Shown: positions 42,215-51,898, counted from the stretch's first letter. The stretch: DNA of 64,000 bases from Streptomyces ochraceiscleroticus (GCF_000720485.1 NZ_JOAX01000029.1:30738-94737); one strand, 5' to 3'. The notes: generated by a model from the sequence alone, not told the origin. A program made the numbers and translations.

Positions 42215-45144
42215 TTACCCCTCCGGCGCCGCGGGCGGCCGCAGGACGGCGGTCGCGCCCTCGCTCCCCAGGAGCCGCGCCAGGCCGTTACGGTCCGTGC
42301 CCATCTTGCGGTAGACGCCGGACAGCAGCCGGCTGACGTCCGGAGGCTGCGTGCCCAGCTCCACGGCGATGCGGTCCTTGGTCCAGCCCTGCACGACCCA
42401 CTCGGCCACCGCCCGCTCCTGAGTGGTGAGCGTGTCCGTGCCTGCGCTGCGCAGCTGGAGGGGGCGCAGCCCGGCGGCGGACAGCTCGTCGCGAGCGCGC
42501 GCCACCAGCGACTCGGCGCCGCAGTGCAGGGCGCTGTCCAGGCCGCGGTACAGCCGGTCGGCGGCGTCCTGCGGCAGGCCGGCGCGGCGCCGTGCTCGAC
42601 GAGCGCCAGGGCCAGCTCATAGGCGGACGGGGAGCGCTCGAAGTGGCGGACCGCCTCGGCGAACAGCTTCATGCCCTCCGCGCCGCCGGTCACCTCGGCC
42701 TTGCAGAACAGCGCCTGCCCGATGGCGGACTCGGTACCGAAGTCCCGGGCGCGCTGCAGCGCTTCGTCGGCGAGCGCGATCGCCCTGGGCCGGTCGGTGA
42801 GGGCGATGGCGCGGGCGAGGTGGAGCTGCCAGGGGCACCAGGCGGGGTTGCGCATGGCGCGCGGCTCCAGGCGCCTGCCGACGGCCGTGAGCTGCTGCTC
42901 CGCGTCGCGATGCAGGCCGCGGGCGAGCAGCAGCTCGCTGTGGACGGTCTGCGAGTCGGGGTAGACGACGGCGTTCGGGACGACCTCGCCGTAGCTGTAC
43001 GTGTCGGCCAGCTCCTGGGCCTCGTCCACGCGGCCGCGCGCGAGCAGGATCTCGATGAGGATGCCGATGGCGAACCACTGGGCGGGCACCCGCTGGCCCA
43101 CCCGGTGCGCGATCCGCAGGCCGCCGTGGACCAGGTCCTCCGCTTCGGCGAGCCGGCCGCGACGGTAACGGATGTAGCCGAGGAGGGTGTACCCGAAGGA
43201 GAGGTGGGCGCCGCGCCAGCCCTTGCGCTCGCACTCGGCGATGCCCTGGTGGAACAGCTCCTCGGCGCGGCCGGGCTGGTCGCAGTACATGAAGGTGAGC
43301 GCGACGATCACGGGGACCTCGAAGCCCCACTCCTCGTCGGTCCACGGCAGCCCGTCGCCCAGCGCCTGCTCGGCGTAGTACAGCGCCGTCTGCGCGCTCT
43401 CGCCGCGCACCATGGCGTCCCAGGCGCGCAGCCCGAGGATGTACCGCTCGGCCATGTCGCGCCCCGTGACGTGGTCGGCGAGCTTGGCGAGCAGCCGGGA
43501 GCGGGCGGGCGAGTCCTGCTCGTCGGCGCGGAACGCGTTGTACATGAACTGCTCGGCCTGCATGCGCAGCCGCGTGCGCGCGTTCGTGGCGCGCTGGACC
43601 TCGGCGGCGACGACCTGGGCGGCCTCCCCCAGGCGGTCGCTGTGGGCGAGCGCCTGCGCCAGCTTGTACGTGATCGTCTCCCGCAGGGTGGGCTCCAGCT
43701 CGTGCTCCTCCAAGGCCGCGCGGAGGTGGTTCACGGTGGTCGCGGGCTCGCTGAGCAGGGAGGAGCAGCCCAGCTCGAACAGGACCCGGGCGCGGTCCTG
43801 GAGCGAGGGCGGTTCGCGCAGCGCGCGGGCCAGGCAGCGGCGGGCGGCGTCCGGCGCCCCGGCCCGGAAGTACTCGGCCGCGGCCTCCCGCAGCCGCTGC
43901 ACGACCCAGTCGTCGTGCTCGGGGTGCATCTCCAGCAGGTGGCGCGCCGCTGCCGTGGCGCCCTGGCCCGCGTCGACGACCGCGGCGGCCGCCTGGCCGT
44001 GCAGGGCGACCCGCAGCGCGCCGGGAATGGCCTGGTAGACGGCGCTGGCGACGAGGGGGTGGAAGAAGCGGAGGTTGCCGTTGTCGGACTTGCGGGCCGG
44101 GGCGAGGATGCGCGCGGTGCGCAGTTGCTCGAGGACGTCGGCGGCCTGGACGGCGCCGAGGCCCGCGACGTTGGCGGCGAGCGTCGGCGAGACCTCCGTA
44201 CCGAGCACGGCGGCGGCCCAGGCGAAGCGGACGGCGGCGGTCCCGAGCCGCTCCAGACGCTCGACGAGGCCGCTGTCCTTGATGGCGGTGATCAGGTCGC
44301 GGAGCTGGGAGACGTTGGCCTGCTGGGGCTTGATGCCGCGCTCGCGGATCTTGGCGCTCAGCTCGACGACCTCGTAGGGATTGCCGCCCGTGACGGCCCA
44401 GCACTCGCGGCAGAACGCCTCGTCGGCGCCCTCTCCCACCATGTGGTTCACCACGCGCTGGACGGCGGTGGGGGTGAGCGGGGTCAGCTCGAAGGGGCGG
44501 GAGCCGCTGCGCTCGGCGATCCGGCGCAACGGACCGGCGCCGGCCGGCAGCTCATCGGGGCGGTACCCGACGACGATCAGTATGGGGAGCTCTTCGGCGC
44601 GGGCGGCGAACGCGGTGAGCCAGGCGAGGGATTCGGGGTCGGCCCAGTGCGCGTCGTCGAGGATGAGGACGACGGGCGAGAAGTGCACGGCGAAGCGGGT
44701 GACGACCCAGTCCAGGCCGTCCCGGACGCCCTGCGGGTCGGGCGAGGCGTCGCCGTCGGCGGCGACCAGCCCGACGGCGGGCGCAACGATGTCGTACCAG
44801 GAGCCGAGGATGCGGCGGTGCTCCTCGGGGGACTCGGCGGCGAACACCGGCTGCACGAGCTGGCGTACGACGTGGAAGGCCACCTCCTGCTCCTGCTCAC
44901 CGCCGCGGGCGAGCAGCACCGTGCAGCCGCGCGCGATGGCGCGCCGGCGAGTCTCCGTGATCAGCGCGGTCTTGCCCATGCCCGGAGGCCCGGCAAAGGC
45001 GATCAGGCCGCCCGTACGCACGCCCTCGGCGCCGTCCCCGGAGCCGCACAGGTCGGTCAACATGCCGTCCAGCGCGCTCAGTTCCGTTTCGCGCTCGAGC
45101 ATCGGCCTGCGCACCCGGCCCGACCGCCCGATCATCTCCGCCAT
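42215..45144 (-). pseudogene. LAL-type (LuxR) regulator, frameshifted before its HTH
   Basis: A large ATP-binding LuxR regulator. It has an AAA-type ATPase (Walker A in AFAGPPGMGKTALI near residue 60; LILDDAHWADPESLAWL as Walker B/sensor), TPR-like helices, and a C-terminal LuxR helix-turn-helix read as LTTQERAVAEWVVQGWTKDR. ATG at 45144 has GGAGGGGAAGG upstream. The frame from the start holds to LALALVEHGAA (about 42583) and then becomes nonsense, while the next frame supplies AGLPQDAADRLYRGL and the HTH up to the stop at 42215. One base is missing in the GC-rich stretch 42581-42592, either a true mutation or a sequencing error. As read, the product would lack the DNA-binding domain. It is divergent from the terpene synthase gene, the likely target. 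Confidence 0.85.
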
Positions 45145-45423
45145 GACCTTCCCCTCCTGCATACAGCGATGAGCCTAGCGCTGACGGGAGCTCCCGGAGC
45201 CGTCCTCAGCAACTTTTGACCATGGACCCCTGGAGCGCACCGCACGGCTCCGCGCCGTCCGCGGCGGCACACGGCGCGCGGCCCCCTGCTTGCGCGGGTG
45301 GCGCGAGCGGGCGTCGTGCACGAATTCATTGACCGATAAACCTGCTCCCTTCTTGACTCGTTATTGCAGGAGCCCCAGGCTCCCCTGGCTGCGCCACGGG
45401 GCGCAGCGCGAAGGAGGCGGACC
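45145..45423. other. Divergent promoter region, LAL / terpene synthase
   Basis: 279 bp. For the terpene synthase, TTGACC near 45324 and TTGACT near 45354 are -35 candidates, but no clear -10 sits at ideal spacing. A small inverted repeat GGAGCC/GGCTCC (45369-45383) lies about 40 bp before the start codon. There is no gene in this stretch. Confidence 0.4.
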
Positions 45424-46566
45424 ATGAACGACCCGATCATCGCGGAGGCGGCCCCGCTGCTGCCCGTCCCCCGGCGCGCCGCGCCCCTGAGCGTCCCTTT
45501 CCCGGCCCGGCTCAACCCCGGGGTGGAGACGGCCCGCAGGCACACGCTCGGCTGGCTGCACGGGTACGGCATACTCAGCGGGGAGGCGGCGACCGCCGAG
45601 TACGACGCGCTGCGGCTGGACCGGCTCATGGCGTACTTCTACCCCGACGCCGACGCCGACGAGTTGGCCCTGGCCACGGATTTCAACGCCTGGTTCTTCC
45701 TCTTCGACGACCAGTTCGACGGCCCGCTGGGCCAGTGCCCGGAGGCGGTGGCGCACTTCGTGGACCGGGTGGTGCGCACGATGGACGACGCACCGGACCT
45801 GCTGCTGCCCGAAGAGCCCGACAGCCCCCTGGTGGCCGGTTACCGCGACATCTGGCAGCGGATCACCGAGGGCACGCCGCGCGTCTGGCAGCTTCGCTTC
45901 AAGGGGCACTGGGAGCGGTACCTCTCCGCGTACCACTGGGAAGCCCAGAACCGTACCCGAAAGGGGGTACTGCCGCTGGAGCAGTACCTCAAGGGGCGGC
46001 GCGACTCCATCGGGGTGCAGCCCTGCCTGGACTTCGCGGAGCGCTGCGGCGGTTATGTCCTGCCACGTGAGCTGCACGGCCGACCACCCCTGGCCGAGCT
46101 GCGCCGGCTCGCCGCCGAAGCGGTCATCTTCGTCAACGACATCGTGTCCGTGGACAAGGAGCTGGCGGCCGGCGACGTCAACAACAGCGTGATCATCCTG
46201 CACCGTTCGACCGGCTGCACGCTGGACCAGGCGGTGCGCCGGATCGCCCGTACGGCGAACGCGCGCGTGGAGCAGTTCCAGGAGCTCACCGGAGTCCTCC
46301 CCGCGACGCTCAGGGAGTTGGGCATGCCCGCCGACGTGCACGACCACGTGGCGCACTACGTCGCGAGCATGCGGCATCTGATCAGCGGCAATCTCGTGTG
46401 GTCGCGGGAGACCCCGCGCTACGACGACAGCGGCACCGCCGCGGTCCGCAGCCGCCCGTGGGCCGATCTCTTCGCGGCGGCGGACCCGGGAGTACCGGCC
46501 GCAGGCCAAAGAGCGCAGGCCGCAGGCCGAGGAGTACCGGTGCCCCGGCCGCCCGTCGAGTCCTGA
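45424..46566 (+). CDS. Class I terpene synthase (pentalenene-synthase-like)
   Basis: A 380-aa sesquiterpene-cyclase-type enzyme. The Mg-binding aspartate motif is DDQFD (residues 95-99, in WFFLFDDQFDG) and the second metal motif is NDIVSVDKE (238-246). The Arg pair in GRRDSIG (192-193) and the RY pair in SRETPRY complete the diphosphate-sensing set, so all catalytic elements are present. The pattern resembles pentalenene synthase, but the product cannot be predicted. ATG at 45424 follows AGGAGG at ideal spacing. The C-terminal 50 residues are Ala/Pro-rich and dispensable-looking. No P450, prenyltransferase or other tailoring gene is adjacent, so it may make an unmodified volatile such as a hydrocarbon or alcohol. 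Confidence 0.92.
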   Translation: MNDPIIAEAAPLLPVPRRAAPLSVPFPARLNPGVETARRHTLGWLHGYGILSGEAATAEYDALRLDRLMAYFYPDADADELALATDFNAWFFLFDDQFDGPLGQCPEAVAHFVDRVVRTMDDAPDLLLPEEPDSPLVAGYRDIWQRITEGTPRVWQLRFKGHWERYLSAYHWEAQNRTRKGVLPLEQYLKGRRDSIGVQPCLDFAERCGGYVLPRELHGRPPLAELRRLAAEAVIFVNDIVSVDKELAAGDVNNSVIILHRSTGCTLDQAVRRIARTANARVEQFQELTGVLPATLRELGMPADVHDHVAHYVASMRHLISGNLVWSRETPRYDDSGTAAVRSRPWADLFAAADPGVPAAGQRAQAAGRGVPVPRPPVES

Positions 46567-46568
46567 CC

Positions 46569-46588
46569 GCGCGCCACTGCCGGCGCGC
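46569..46588 (+). terminator. Hairpin after the terpene synthase gene
   Basis: A perfect 7-bp GC stem GCGCGCC/GGCGCGC with a 6-base loop directly after the stop codon. It suggests the leucine-rich-repeat gene downstream is a separate unit. Confidence 0.55.
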
Positions 46589-46610
46589 ATAAACGATTGG
46601 GCCACCCCCT

Positions 46611-47333
46611 GTGTCCGACGAGTACAACTACTGGAAGGCGGGGCTGGGTTCGGTGCCGGGTGAGGTGTGGGAGGCGTCGCCGGGGCCGCGGGTGCTGATT
46701 CTCGCCGACAACGCCCTCACCGAGCTCCCCGACCGCATCGGCGAGCTCACCACGCTGCACACCCTCGACCTCGGGCACAACGCGCTCACCCGGCTGCCCG
46801 CCTCGCTCGGGCGGCTGACCGGCCTGTCCCGCTGCCTGTACCTCCACGACAACCGGCTCACTGAACTGCCCGACGCGCTCGGCGGGCTCGCCCGTCTCGG
46901 CTACCTCAACGTCGGCGACAACCCGCTGCGCCGCCTCCCGGACGCGCTGGGCGGGCTGGCGGGCCTGCACGAGCTGCGGGCCCAGCGCTGCGCGCTGACC
47001 GCCCTGCCGCCCGCGCTCGGCCGGCTCGCCCGGCTGCGGGAGCTGTGGCTGCGCGGCAACAAGCTCACCGCACTGCCCGGCACCTTCGCCGGCCTCCGGG
47101 AGCTGCGCGAACTGGAACTGCGCGAGAACGCGCTGTGCGACGTCCCTGCGGCGCTGCGCGGGCTGCCGCTGCTGCGCCGGCTGGACCTGCGCGGCAACCG
47201 GCTACGCACGCTCCCCCACTGGCTGTCGGAATGGCCGGCACTGGAGAAGCTGGACCTGCGCTGGAACGCCGTCGAGGACGACGCGCCACCGCTGCGCGCG
47301 CTGCGGGCACGCGGGTGCGTGGTCCTCACCTGA
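46611..47333 (+). CDS. Leucine-rich-repeat protein
   Basis: A 240-aa soluble protein made almost wholly of about eight LRR units of 23 residues with the pattern LxxLxLxxNxLxxLP. There is no signal peptide, membrane helix or catalytic domain, so it should be a cytoplasmic binding scaffold. GTG at 46611 lacks a visible ribosome-binding site, and a short AT-rich stretch (CATAAACGATT) lies 12-22 bases upstream, so leaderless expression is possible. The partner is unknown; a link to the terpene synthase is only positional. Confidence 0.82.
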   Translation: MSDEYNYWKAGLGSVPGEVWEASPGPRVLILADNALTELPDRIGELTTLHTLDLGHNALTRLPASLGRLTGLSRCLYLHDNRLTELPDALGGLARLGYLNVGDNPLRRLPDALGGLAGLHELRAQRCALTALPPALGRLARLRELWLRGNKLTALPGTFAGLRELRELELRENALCDVPAALRGLPLLRRLDLRGNRLRTLPHWLSEWPALEKLDLRWNAVEDDAPPLRALRARGCVVLT

Positions 47334-47384
47334 CCGCCGGCCGGGCACCGCATCGAGGCGTGCCCCGCCGCCGGGCCGACGCCC

Positions 47385-47627
47385 TCAGGTCAGATCGAAC
47401 TCGCCGTCGCGGGCGCGGCGTACAAAGCCGCGCCACTCGCCGGGGCCGAAAACAACGGCCGGGCCGTTGGGGCTGCGCCGGTCCCGCATGGCGATGAAGC
47501 CGTCGACGAAGGCGATCTGGACGTCGCCCATGCCCTGTCCGCTGGGCTGCCACTGGGCGTGCGTGAGATCCAGTTCGGGCTGCTTCTCGCCGGTGATCCG
47601 CTGCTCGGCGGTGGTGCTTTCGGCCAC
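47385..47627 (-). CDS. DUF397 protein
   Basis: An 80-aa actinobacterial DUF397 protein from GTG 47627. The family core is present as VQIAFVDGFIAMRDRRSPNG and VVFGPGEWRGFVRRARDGEF. DUF397 proteins usually lie beside an XRE regulator and act with it in development or antibiotic control (BldB-linked WhiJ-type systems); none is adjacent here, so this is an orphan copy. Confidence 0.85.
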   Translation of the reverse strand: MAESTTAEQRITGEKQPELDLTHAQWQPSGQGMGDVQIAFVDGFIAMRDRRSPNGPAVVFGPGEWRGFVRRARDGEFDLT

Positions 47628-47738
47628 GTTTCCCGCTCCTCACCCGGTCGGCTCCGTCGGTCCGTGCCAGCCTAGCCACCGCACCGGGCGACCGACAGGC
47701 CGCAACGGCGCCCCGTACCGCGGCCCGGGCGGGACCGG

Positions 47739-48905
47739 TCAGCTCGCGGGCGGCTCGGCGCCGACCAGCCACATCGAGAAGAACTGCGAGCCACCGCCGT
47801 AGGCGTGCCCCAACGCCCGGCGCGCTCCCGTCACTTGATGTTCGCCCGCCTGTCCACGCACCTGGAGTGCCGCCTCCGCGAAGCGGAGCATCCCCGAGGC
47901 GCCGATCGGGTTGGTGGAGAGCACGCCGCCCGAAGGATTCACCGGGAGGTCACCGTCCAGTTCCGTCACGCCGGACTCGGTGAGCTTCCAGCCCCCGCCC
48001 TCCTCCGCGAAGCCCAGGTTCTCCAGCCACATCGGCTCGTACCAGCTGAACGGCACATACATCTCGACCACGTCGATCTCCCGGCGCGGGTCGGTGACGC
48101 CGGCCTGCCGGTAGACGTCGGCGGCGCAGTCGCGGCCCGCGCGCGGCGAGACGGCGTCCTTGCCCGCGAAGAGCGTCGGTTCGCTGCGCATCGCGCCGCC
48201 GTGCACCCAGGCCGGCGGATGCGGCGCGCGCTCGGCACCGGCGCGCCCGGTGAGGACCATCGCGCACGCGCCGTCCGAAGAGGGGCAGGTCTCGGAGTAC
48301 CGGACGGGGTCCCACAGCATCGGGGACGCCTGCACCTTCTCCAGGGTGAGGTCGTGCTCGTGGAGATGCGCGTACGGGTTCTTGAGCGCGTTGCGGCGGT
48401 CCTTGTAGGCGACGAGGGAGCCGACCGTGTCGGGCGCGCCGGTGCGCCGGATGTACGCGCGGACGTGCGGGGCGAAGAAGCCGCCGGCGCCTGCGAGCAG
48501 CGGCTGCTGGAAGGGGACGGGCAGGGACAGACCCCACATCGCGTTCGACTCGGACTGCTTCTCGAAGGCGAGGGTGAGGACGGTGCCGTGTACTCGTGCG
48601 GCGACGAGGTTGGCTGCTACAAGGGCGGTGGACCCGCCTACGGAGCCGGCGGTGTGCACCCGGAGCATGGGTTTGCCGACGGCGCCGAGCGCGTCGGCGA
48701 GGTACAGCTCCGGCATCATCACGCCCTCGAAGAAGTCCGGGGCCTTGCCGATGACGACGGCGTCGATGTCGGCCCAGGTCAGCTCGGCGTCCGCCAGGGC
48801 GCGCAGGGCGGCCTCGCGGACGAGCCCGGCGATCGAGACGTCCTTGCGCGCTGCGACGTGCCGGGTCTGGCCGATGCCGACGACGGCCACGGGCTCCTTG
48901 CTCAT
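47739..48905 (-). CDS. Thiolase-like lipid-transfer protein (Ltp type) lacking catalytic Cys
   Basis: A 388-aa thiolase-fold protein. Where thiolases have the nucleophilic Cys this one reads VHTAGSVGGSTALVAA, and the C-terminal site reads GGVLSTNPIGASGMLRF without the usual GHP histidine. This is the pattern of Ltp/SCP-x-like proteins that work as retro-aldolases or acyl carriers with a DUF35 partner. ATG at 48905 follows a strong purine leader. It is the last gene of the minus-strand acyl-CoA operon, 7 bp after the second thiolase-like gene. Its role in side-chain removal from a steroid or branched acyl-CoA is inferred from mycobacterial relatives (Rv3521-Rv3523 type). Confidence 0.85.
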   Translation of the reverse strand: MSKEPVAVVGIGQTRHVAARKDVSIAGLVREAALRALADAELTWADIDAVVIGKAPDFFEGVMMPELYLADALGAVGKPMLRVHTAGSVGGSTALVAANLVAARVHGTVLTLAFEKQSESNAMWGLSLPVPFQQPLLAGAGGFFAPHVRAYIRRTGAPDTVGSLVAYKDRRNALKNPYAHLHEHDLTLEKVQASPMLWDPVRYSETCPSSDGACAMVLTGRAGAERAPHPPAWVHGGAMRSEPTLFAGKDAVSPRAGRDCAADVYRQAGVTDPRREIDVVEMYVPFSWYEPMWLENLGFAEEGGGWKLTESGVTELDGDLPVNPSGGVLSTNPIGASGMLRFAEAALQVRGQAGEHQVTGARRALGHAYGGGSQFFSMWLVGAEPPAS

Positions 48906-48912
48906 GACGGCC

Positions 48913-49953
48913 TCACTCCCCTTCCAGGACGGCTACCAGGTTCTGCTGCAGGCACGGGCCGGAGGTGGCGTGCGCGAGGGCGCGCCGGGACGCGCCGCGC
49001 TGGATACGGGCGGCCGCTTCGCCGAGCCGGATGAGGCCGGCGGCCATCATCGGGTTGGCGGCGAGCGCGCCGCCCGAGGGGTTGATCGTCACCTCGTCGC
49101 CGAGCCGCAGGGCGCGGCGGAGCACGATCTCCTGGGAGGTGAAGGGCGCGTGCAGTTCGGCGGTGTCCACGGGGCGTTCGAACGCCCCGGCGCGTTCGGC
49201 GGCGAGCCGGGTGGAGGGGGAGTCGGTGAGGTCGCGGACGCCGAGGGCGTGCGCTTCGATGCGGTGGTCGATGCCGCGTATCCAGGCGGGGCGGTCGCAC
49301 AGCCTTCGGGCGGAGTCCCCGGCGGCGAGGAGTACGGCGGCGGCGCCGTCCCCGATGGGCGGGCAGTCGCCGCGCCTCAGGGGCGCCACGACGTGCTCGC
49401 CCATGGGGTGCTCGCCGCGCAACTGGGCGTGGGGGTTGGCGGCGGCGTCGGTACGGCTGCGGGCGGCGACCCCCGCCAGCGCGCGCTCATCGGTGACGCC
49501 CGCGTCGAGCAGGGCCTGCGCCTGGAGGGCGGCGAGCGCCACGGAGTCGGGCCAGAGCGGCGCCATGTAGTACGGGTCGAGCTGGCGGGTGAGGACCTCA
49601 CGGAGGTCGCCGGGCGAGGACTTGCCGTAGGAGTACACGAGCGCGGTGTCGGCCTCGCCGGTCAGGAGCTTCACCCACGCCTCGTACAGCGCCCAGGCGC
49701 CGTCCATCTCCACGTGCGACTCGGCGACCGGCGGCCAGGCTCCCACGCCGTCCAGCGCCATCGTGAAGGAGAAGGCGCGCCCGGCGAGGTAGTCGCTGGA
49801 GCCGGAGCAGACGAAGTCGATCTCGCCGGCCTTCAGGGCGGCTCGGCCGAGCACGTCGTTCAGCACCGGCATCAGCATCTCCACCTCGGAGACGGCGGCG
49901 CTGTCGGGCACGTGGTCGGACTGTCCGAAGGCGACGATCGCCACCTCTCGCAT
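48913..49953 (-). CDS. Second thiolase-like (Ltp type) protein
   Basis: A 346-aa thiolase-fold protein, shorter than classical thiolases (about 390 aa). The nucleophile region reads VAESHVEMDGAWALYEAW and the C-terminal site GGALAANPMMAAGLIRLGE, so neither the Cys nor the His of true thiolases is kept. ATG at 49953 has AAGGAG upstream and overlaps the DUF35 gene stop by one base (TGATG). It probably forms a complex with the first thiolase-like protein and the DUF35 protein. Confidence 0.85.
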   Translation of the reverse strand: MREVAIVAFGQSDHVPDSAAVSEVEMLMPVLNDVLGRAALKAGEIDFVCSGSSDYLAGRAFSFTMALDGVGAWPPVAESHVEMDGAWALYEAWVKLLTGEADTALVYSYGKSSPGDLREVLTRQLDPYYMAPLWPDSVALAALQAQALLDAGVTDERALAGVAARSRTDAAANPHAQLRGEHPMGEHVVAPLRRGDCPPIGDGAAAVLLAAGDSARRLCDRPAWIRGIDHRIEAHALGVRDLTDSPSTRLAAERAGAFERPVDTAELHAPFTSQEIVLRRALRLGDEVTINPSGGALAANPMMAAGLIRLGEAAARIQRGASRRALAHATSGPCLQQNLVAVLEGE

Positions 49954-50900
49954 CAGACCAGCTCCTTGTACGTGTCGTAGTCGGCGTCCGGCTCTCCGGC
50001 GGGGCGGTAGTGGTCGGGCCAGCGCTGCCCTTCCTTCCACACGGGCTCGACCCGCATCCCCATCCGGACCTGGTCGTACGGGATGCCGGCGAGGCGGCCG
50101 TGGAGGGCGAGCCCTGCGCCGTCGAGGGCGATGTGGGCGTAGACGTAGGGCACTTCGATGTCCAGCCCCTTGGCCTTGATGTTGACGACGCAGTAGGTGG
50201 TGACCGTGCCCTTCGGGCCCACCTCGACGCGCTCCCCGGTGGGCACACCGCACGTGGGGCAGGCGCCGCGCGGTGGCACATACACCTTGCGGCACTCGGG
50301 GCAGCGCTCGCCCACGATGCGCCGCTCGGCGAGCGCCCGTAGGTGCGCGGTCTGCGCGCGGCCGGGACTGTACGTGTAGTCGAGGCGGGCGGGGAGGGTG
50401 ACGAGGGAGACGGCGTCGGCGAAGTCGCCGCTGTGCTCTTCCGGCGCGTCCCCGGGGGCGCCGTCGTACGGCTCGAAGCAGGCGATGTCGGTGATGGCCC
50501 CGGTACGTTCCGCCGCCCACCGGACGCGGACCCGCATTCCGGTGCTGACGGCCGCCGCCGAGGGCGCGTCCAGTACGTGCAGCAGGGAGCTGCCGGCGCC
50601 GTCCAGCCGGACGAGCACCCAGGCGAAGGGCCGGCCGAGAGGGTGCTTGCCGGTGGGGCGCGGGTTCCAGGCCCAGGTGGTGACCGTGCCGGTCTCCGCC
50701 ACCTGGACCAGCTCGCGCAGCTCCTCAGCGGTGGCCGGGTCGTACTCGACGGGCGGCACCAACACCGTGCCGTCGGTGGTGCGCACTCCGAGGACGGTGC
50801 GTTCGCGGAGCCCGGTGAGGAAGGCGCTCTGTACGGGGCCGAGGGAGCGGGTGAAGGGGAATTCGACGACGAGCGGGGCGGAGAGGGTTCCGGTGGTCAC
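49953..50900 (-). CDS. Tandem OB-fold (DUF35) protein with zinc ribbon
   Basis: A 315-aa protein with two OB-fold (DUF35-like) units. The second carries a rubredoxin-like zinc ribbon, CPECRKVYVPPRGACPTC, a CxxC-x10-CxxC arrangement at about residues 203-220. DUF35 proteins bind thiolase-like or hydratase-like partners and are needed for their activity. The GTG start has GAGGAG upstream. It is 33 bp after the enoyl-CoA hydratase gene and directly coupled to the thiolase-like gene. Confidence 0.88.
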   Translation of the reverse strand: MTTGTLSAPLVVEFPFTRSLGPVQSAFLTGLRERTVLGVRTTDGTVLVPPVEYDPATAEELRELVQVAETGTVTTWAWNPRPTGKHPLGRPFAWVLVRLDGAGSSLLHVLDAPSAAAVSTGMRVRVRWAAERTGAITDIACFEPYDGAPGDAPEEHSGDFADAVSLVTLPARLDYTYSPGRAQTAHLRALAERRIVGERCPECRKVYVPPRGACPTCGVPTGERVEVGPKGTVTTYCVVNIKAKGLDIEVPYVYAHIALDGAGLALHGRLAGIPYDQVRMGMRVEPVWKEGQRWPDHYRPAGEPDADYDTYKELV

Positions 50901-50933
50901 GGGCTGCTCCTCATCAGGTGCGCCGGTGGGCGA

Positions 50934-51734
50934 TCAGGCGCGCCGGTAGACGGGCGGGCGCTTCTCGGCGAAGGCTTTCGCGCCTTCCTTGGCGTCGTCG
51001 GTGCCGAATACGGGCCAGCCGTGGGCGAGTTCGTGGGCGAGCCCGTCGGTCTCGGTCAGCTCCGCGCTCTCGTACACCGATGCCTTGACCGCCTCTATGG
51101 CGAGCGGCCCGCAGGCGTTGATCTGCTCGGCGATCTCCAGGGCCCTGGCGCGGGCGCCGCCGTCGGGCACGACGTGGCCGATCAGCCCGATGCGCTCGGC
51201 TTCGTGCGCGCTGTACGGGCGCCCGGTGAGCAGCATCTCCAGGGCGTGGGTGCGCGGGATCTGGCGCTGCAGCCGGACGGTCGAACCGCCCAGGGGGAAG
51301 AGTCCGCGCCGCACTTCGAAGAGGCCGAAGGTGGCGCTCTCGCCCGCGACCCGGATGTCGGTGCCCTGCAGGATCTCGGTGCCGCCCGCGACGCAGGGGC
51401 CCTCGACGGCGGCGATGACGGGCTTGCGCGGCCGGTGGTGCCGCAGCAGCGCCTTCCAGTGCAGGTCGGGATCGGCCTTCATCCGATCGCGGTGCGTGTC
51501 GTCGGCCATGCCGTCGCCGGCCAGCGCTTTGAGGTCCATGCCGGCGCAGAAGACGCCGCCCGCGCCGGTGAGGACGACGGACCGGATGCCGTCGTCGTCA
51601 TCGGCGGCCAGCCAGCCGTCGTAGAGGCCCACGAGCATGGCGGGCGAGAACGCGTTCTTCGCCTCGGGCCGGTTGAGCGTGAGTATCAGCGTTGCCCCTA
51701 CGCGCTCGGTGAGCACGTGTTCGGTGCCGCCCAT
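50934..51734 (-). CDS. Enoyl-CoA hydratase (EchA19-like crotonase)
   Basis: A 266-aa crotonase-family enzyme. The oxyanion-hole stretch is GGVFCAGMDLKAL, the active-site region is AAVEGPCVAGGTEILQGTDI and FGLFEVRRGLFPLGG, and the end is DDAKEGAKAFAEKRPPVYR. These closely match mycobacterial EchA19, a hydratase of the cholesterol side-chain pathway. It is first in the minus-strand operon with DUF35 and two thiolase-like genes and divergent from a FadD19-like ligase gene, which fits steroid or branched-chain acyl-CoA beta-oxidation. Confidence 0.9.
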   Translation of the reverse strand: MGGTEHVLTERVGATLILTLNRPEAKNAFSPAMLVGLYDGWLAADDDDGIRSVVLTGAGGVFCAGMDLKALAGDGMADDTHRDRMKADPDLHWKALLRHHRPRKPVIAAVEGPCVAGGTEILQGTDIRVAGESATFGLFEVRRGLFPLGGSTVRLQRQIPRTHALEMLLTGRPYSAHEAERIGLIGHVVPDGGARARALEIAEQINACGPLAIEAVKASVYESAELTETDGLAHELAHGWPVFGTDDAKEGAKAFAEKRPPVYRRA

Positions 51735-51799
51735 GGGCGTCCTCCCGTCTCCGGAACGAGAACAGGTTGCAGGAGCGCCATCGCGACTTCAAGGGTTTT

Positions 51800-51814
51800 C
51801 TGACACTCAGTCAG
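51800..51814. promoter_or_regulatory. Palindromic operator candidate between echA and fadD
   Basis: CTGACACTCAGTCAG has perfect 5-bp arms CTGAC/GTCAG around a 5-bp centre and T-rich flanks on the right. It lies in the 164-bp divergent gap, 66 bp from the hydratase start and 85 bp from the ligase start. It resembles sites of TetR-family fatty-acid regulators; it does not match the KstR box I know. No regulator gene is adjacent. Confidence 0.55.
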
Positions 51815-51898
51815 TTTTCTTGGCCGCGGCTCTTCCCCCTTCCTCCCCCGGACGCTCTAATGAGCGCCGGACCAGCGGCCGCGCGATCAGGAGGAGAC

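Noticed and set aside
42136..42580. C-terminal end of the long LAL frame (continuing to 42136)
   Set aside because: After about 42583 the frame gives Arg/Pro/Ser nonsense; the adjacent frame carries the LuxR helix-turn-helix.
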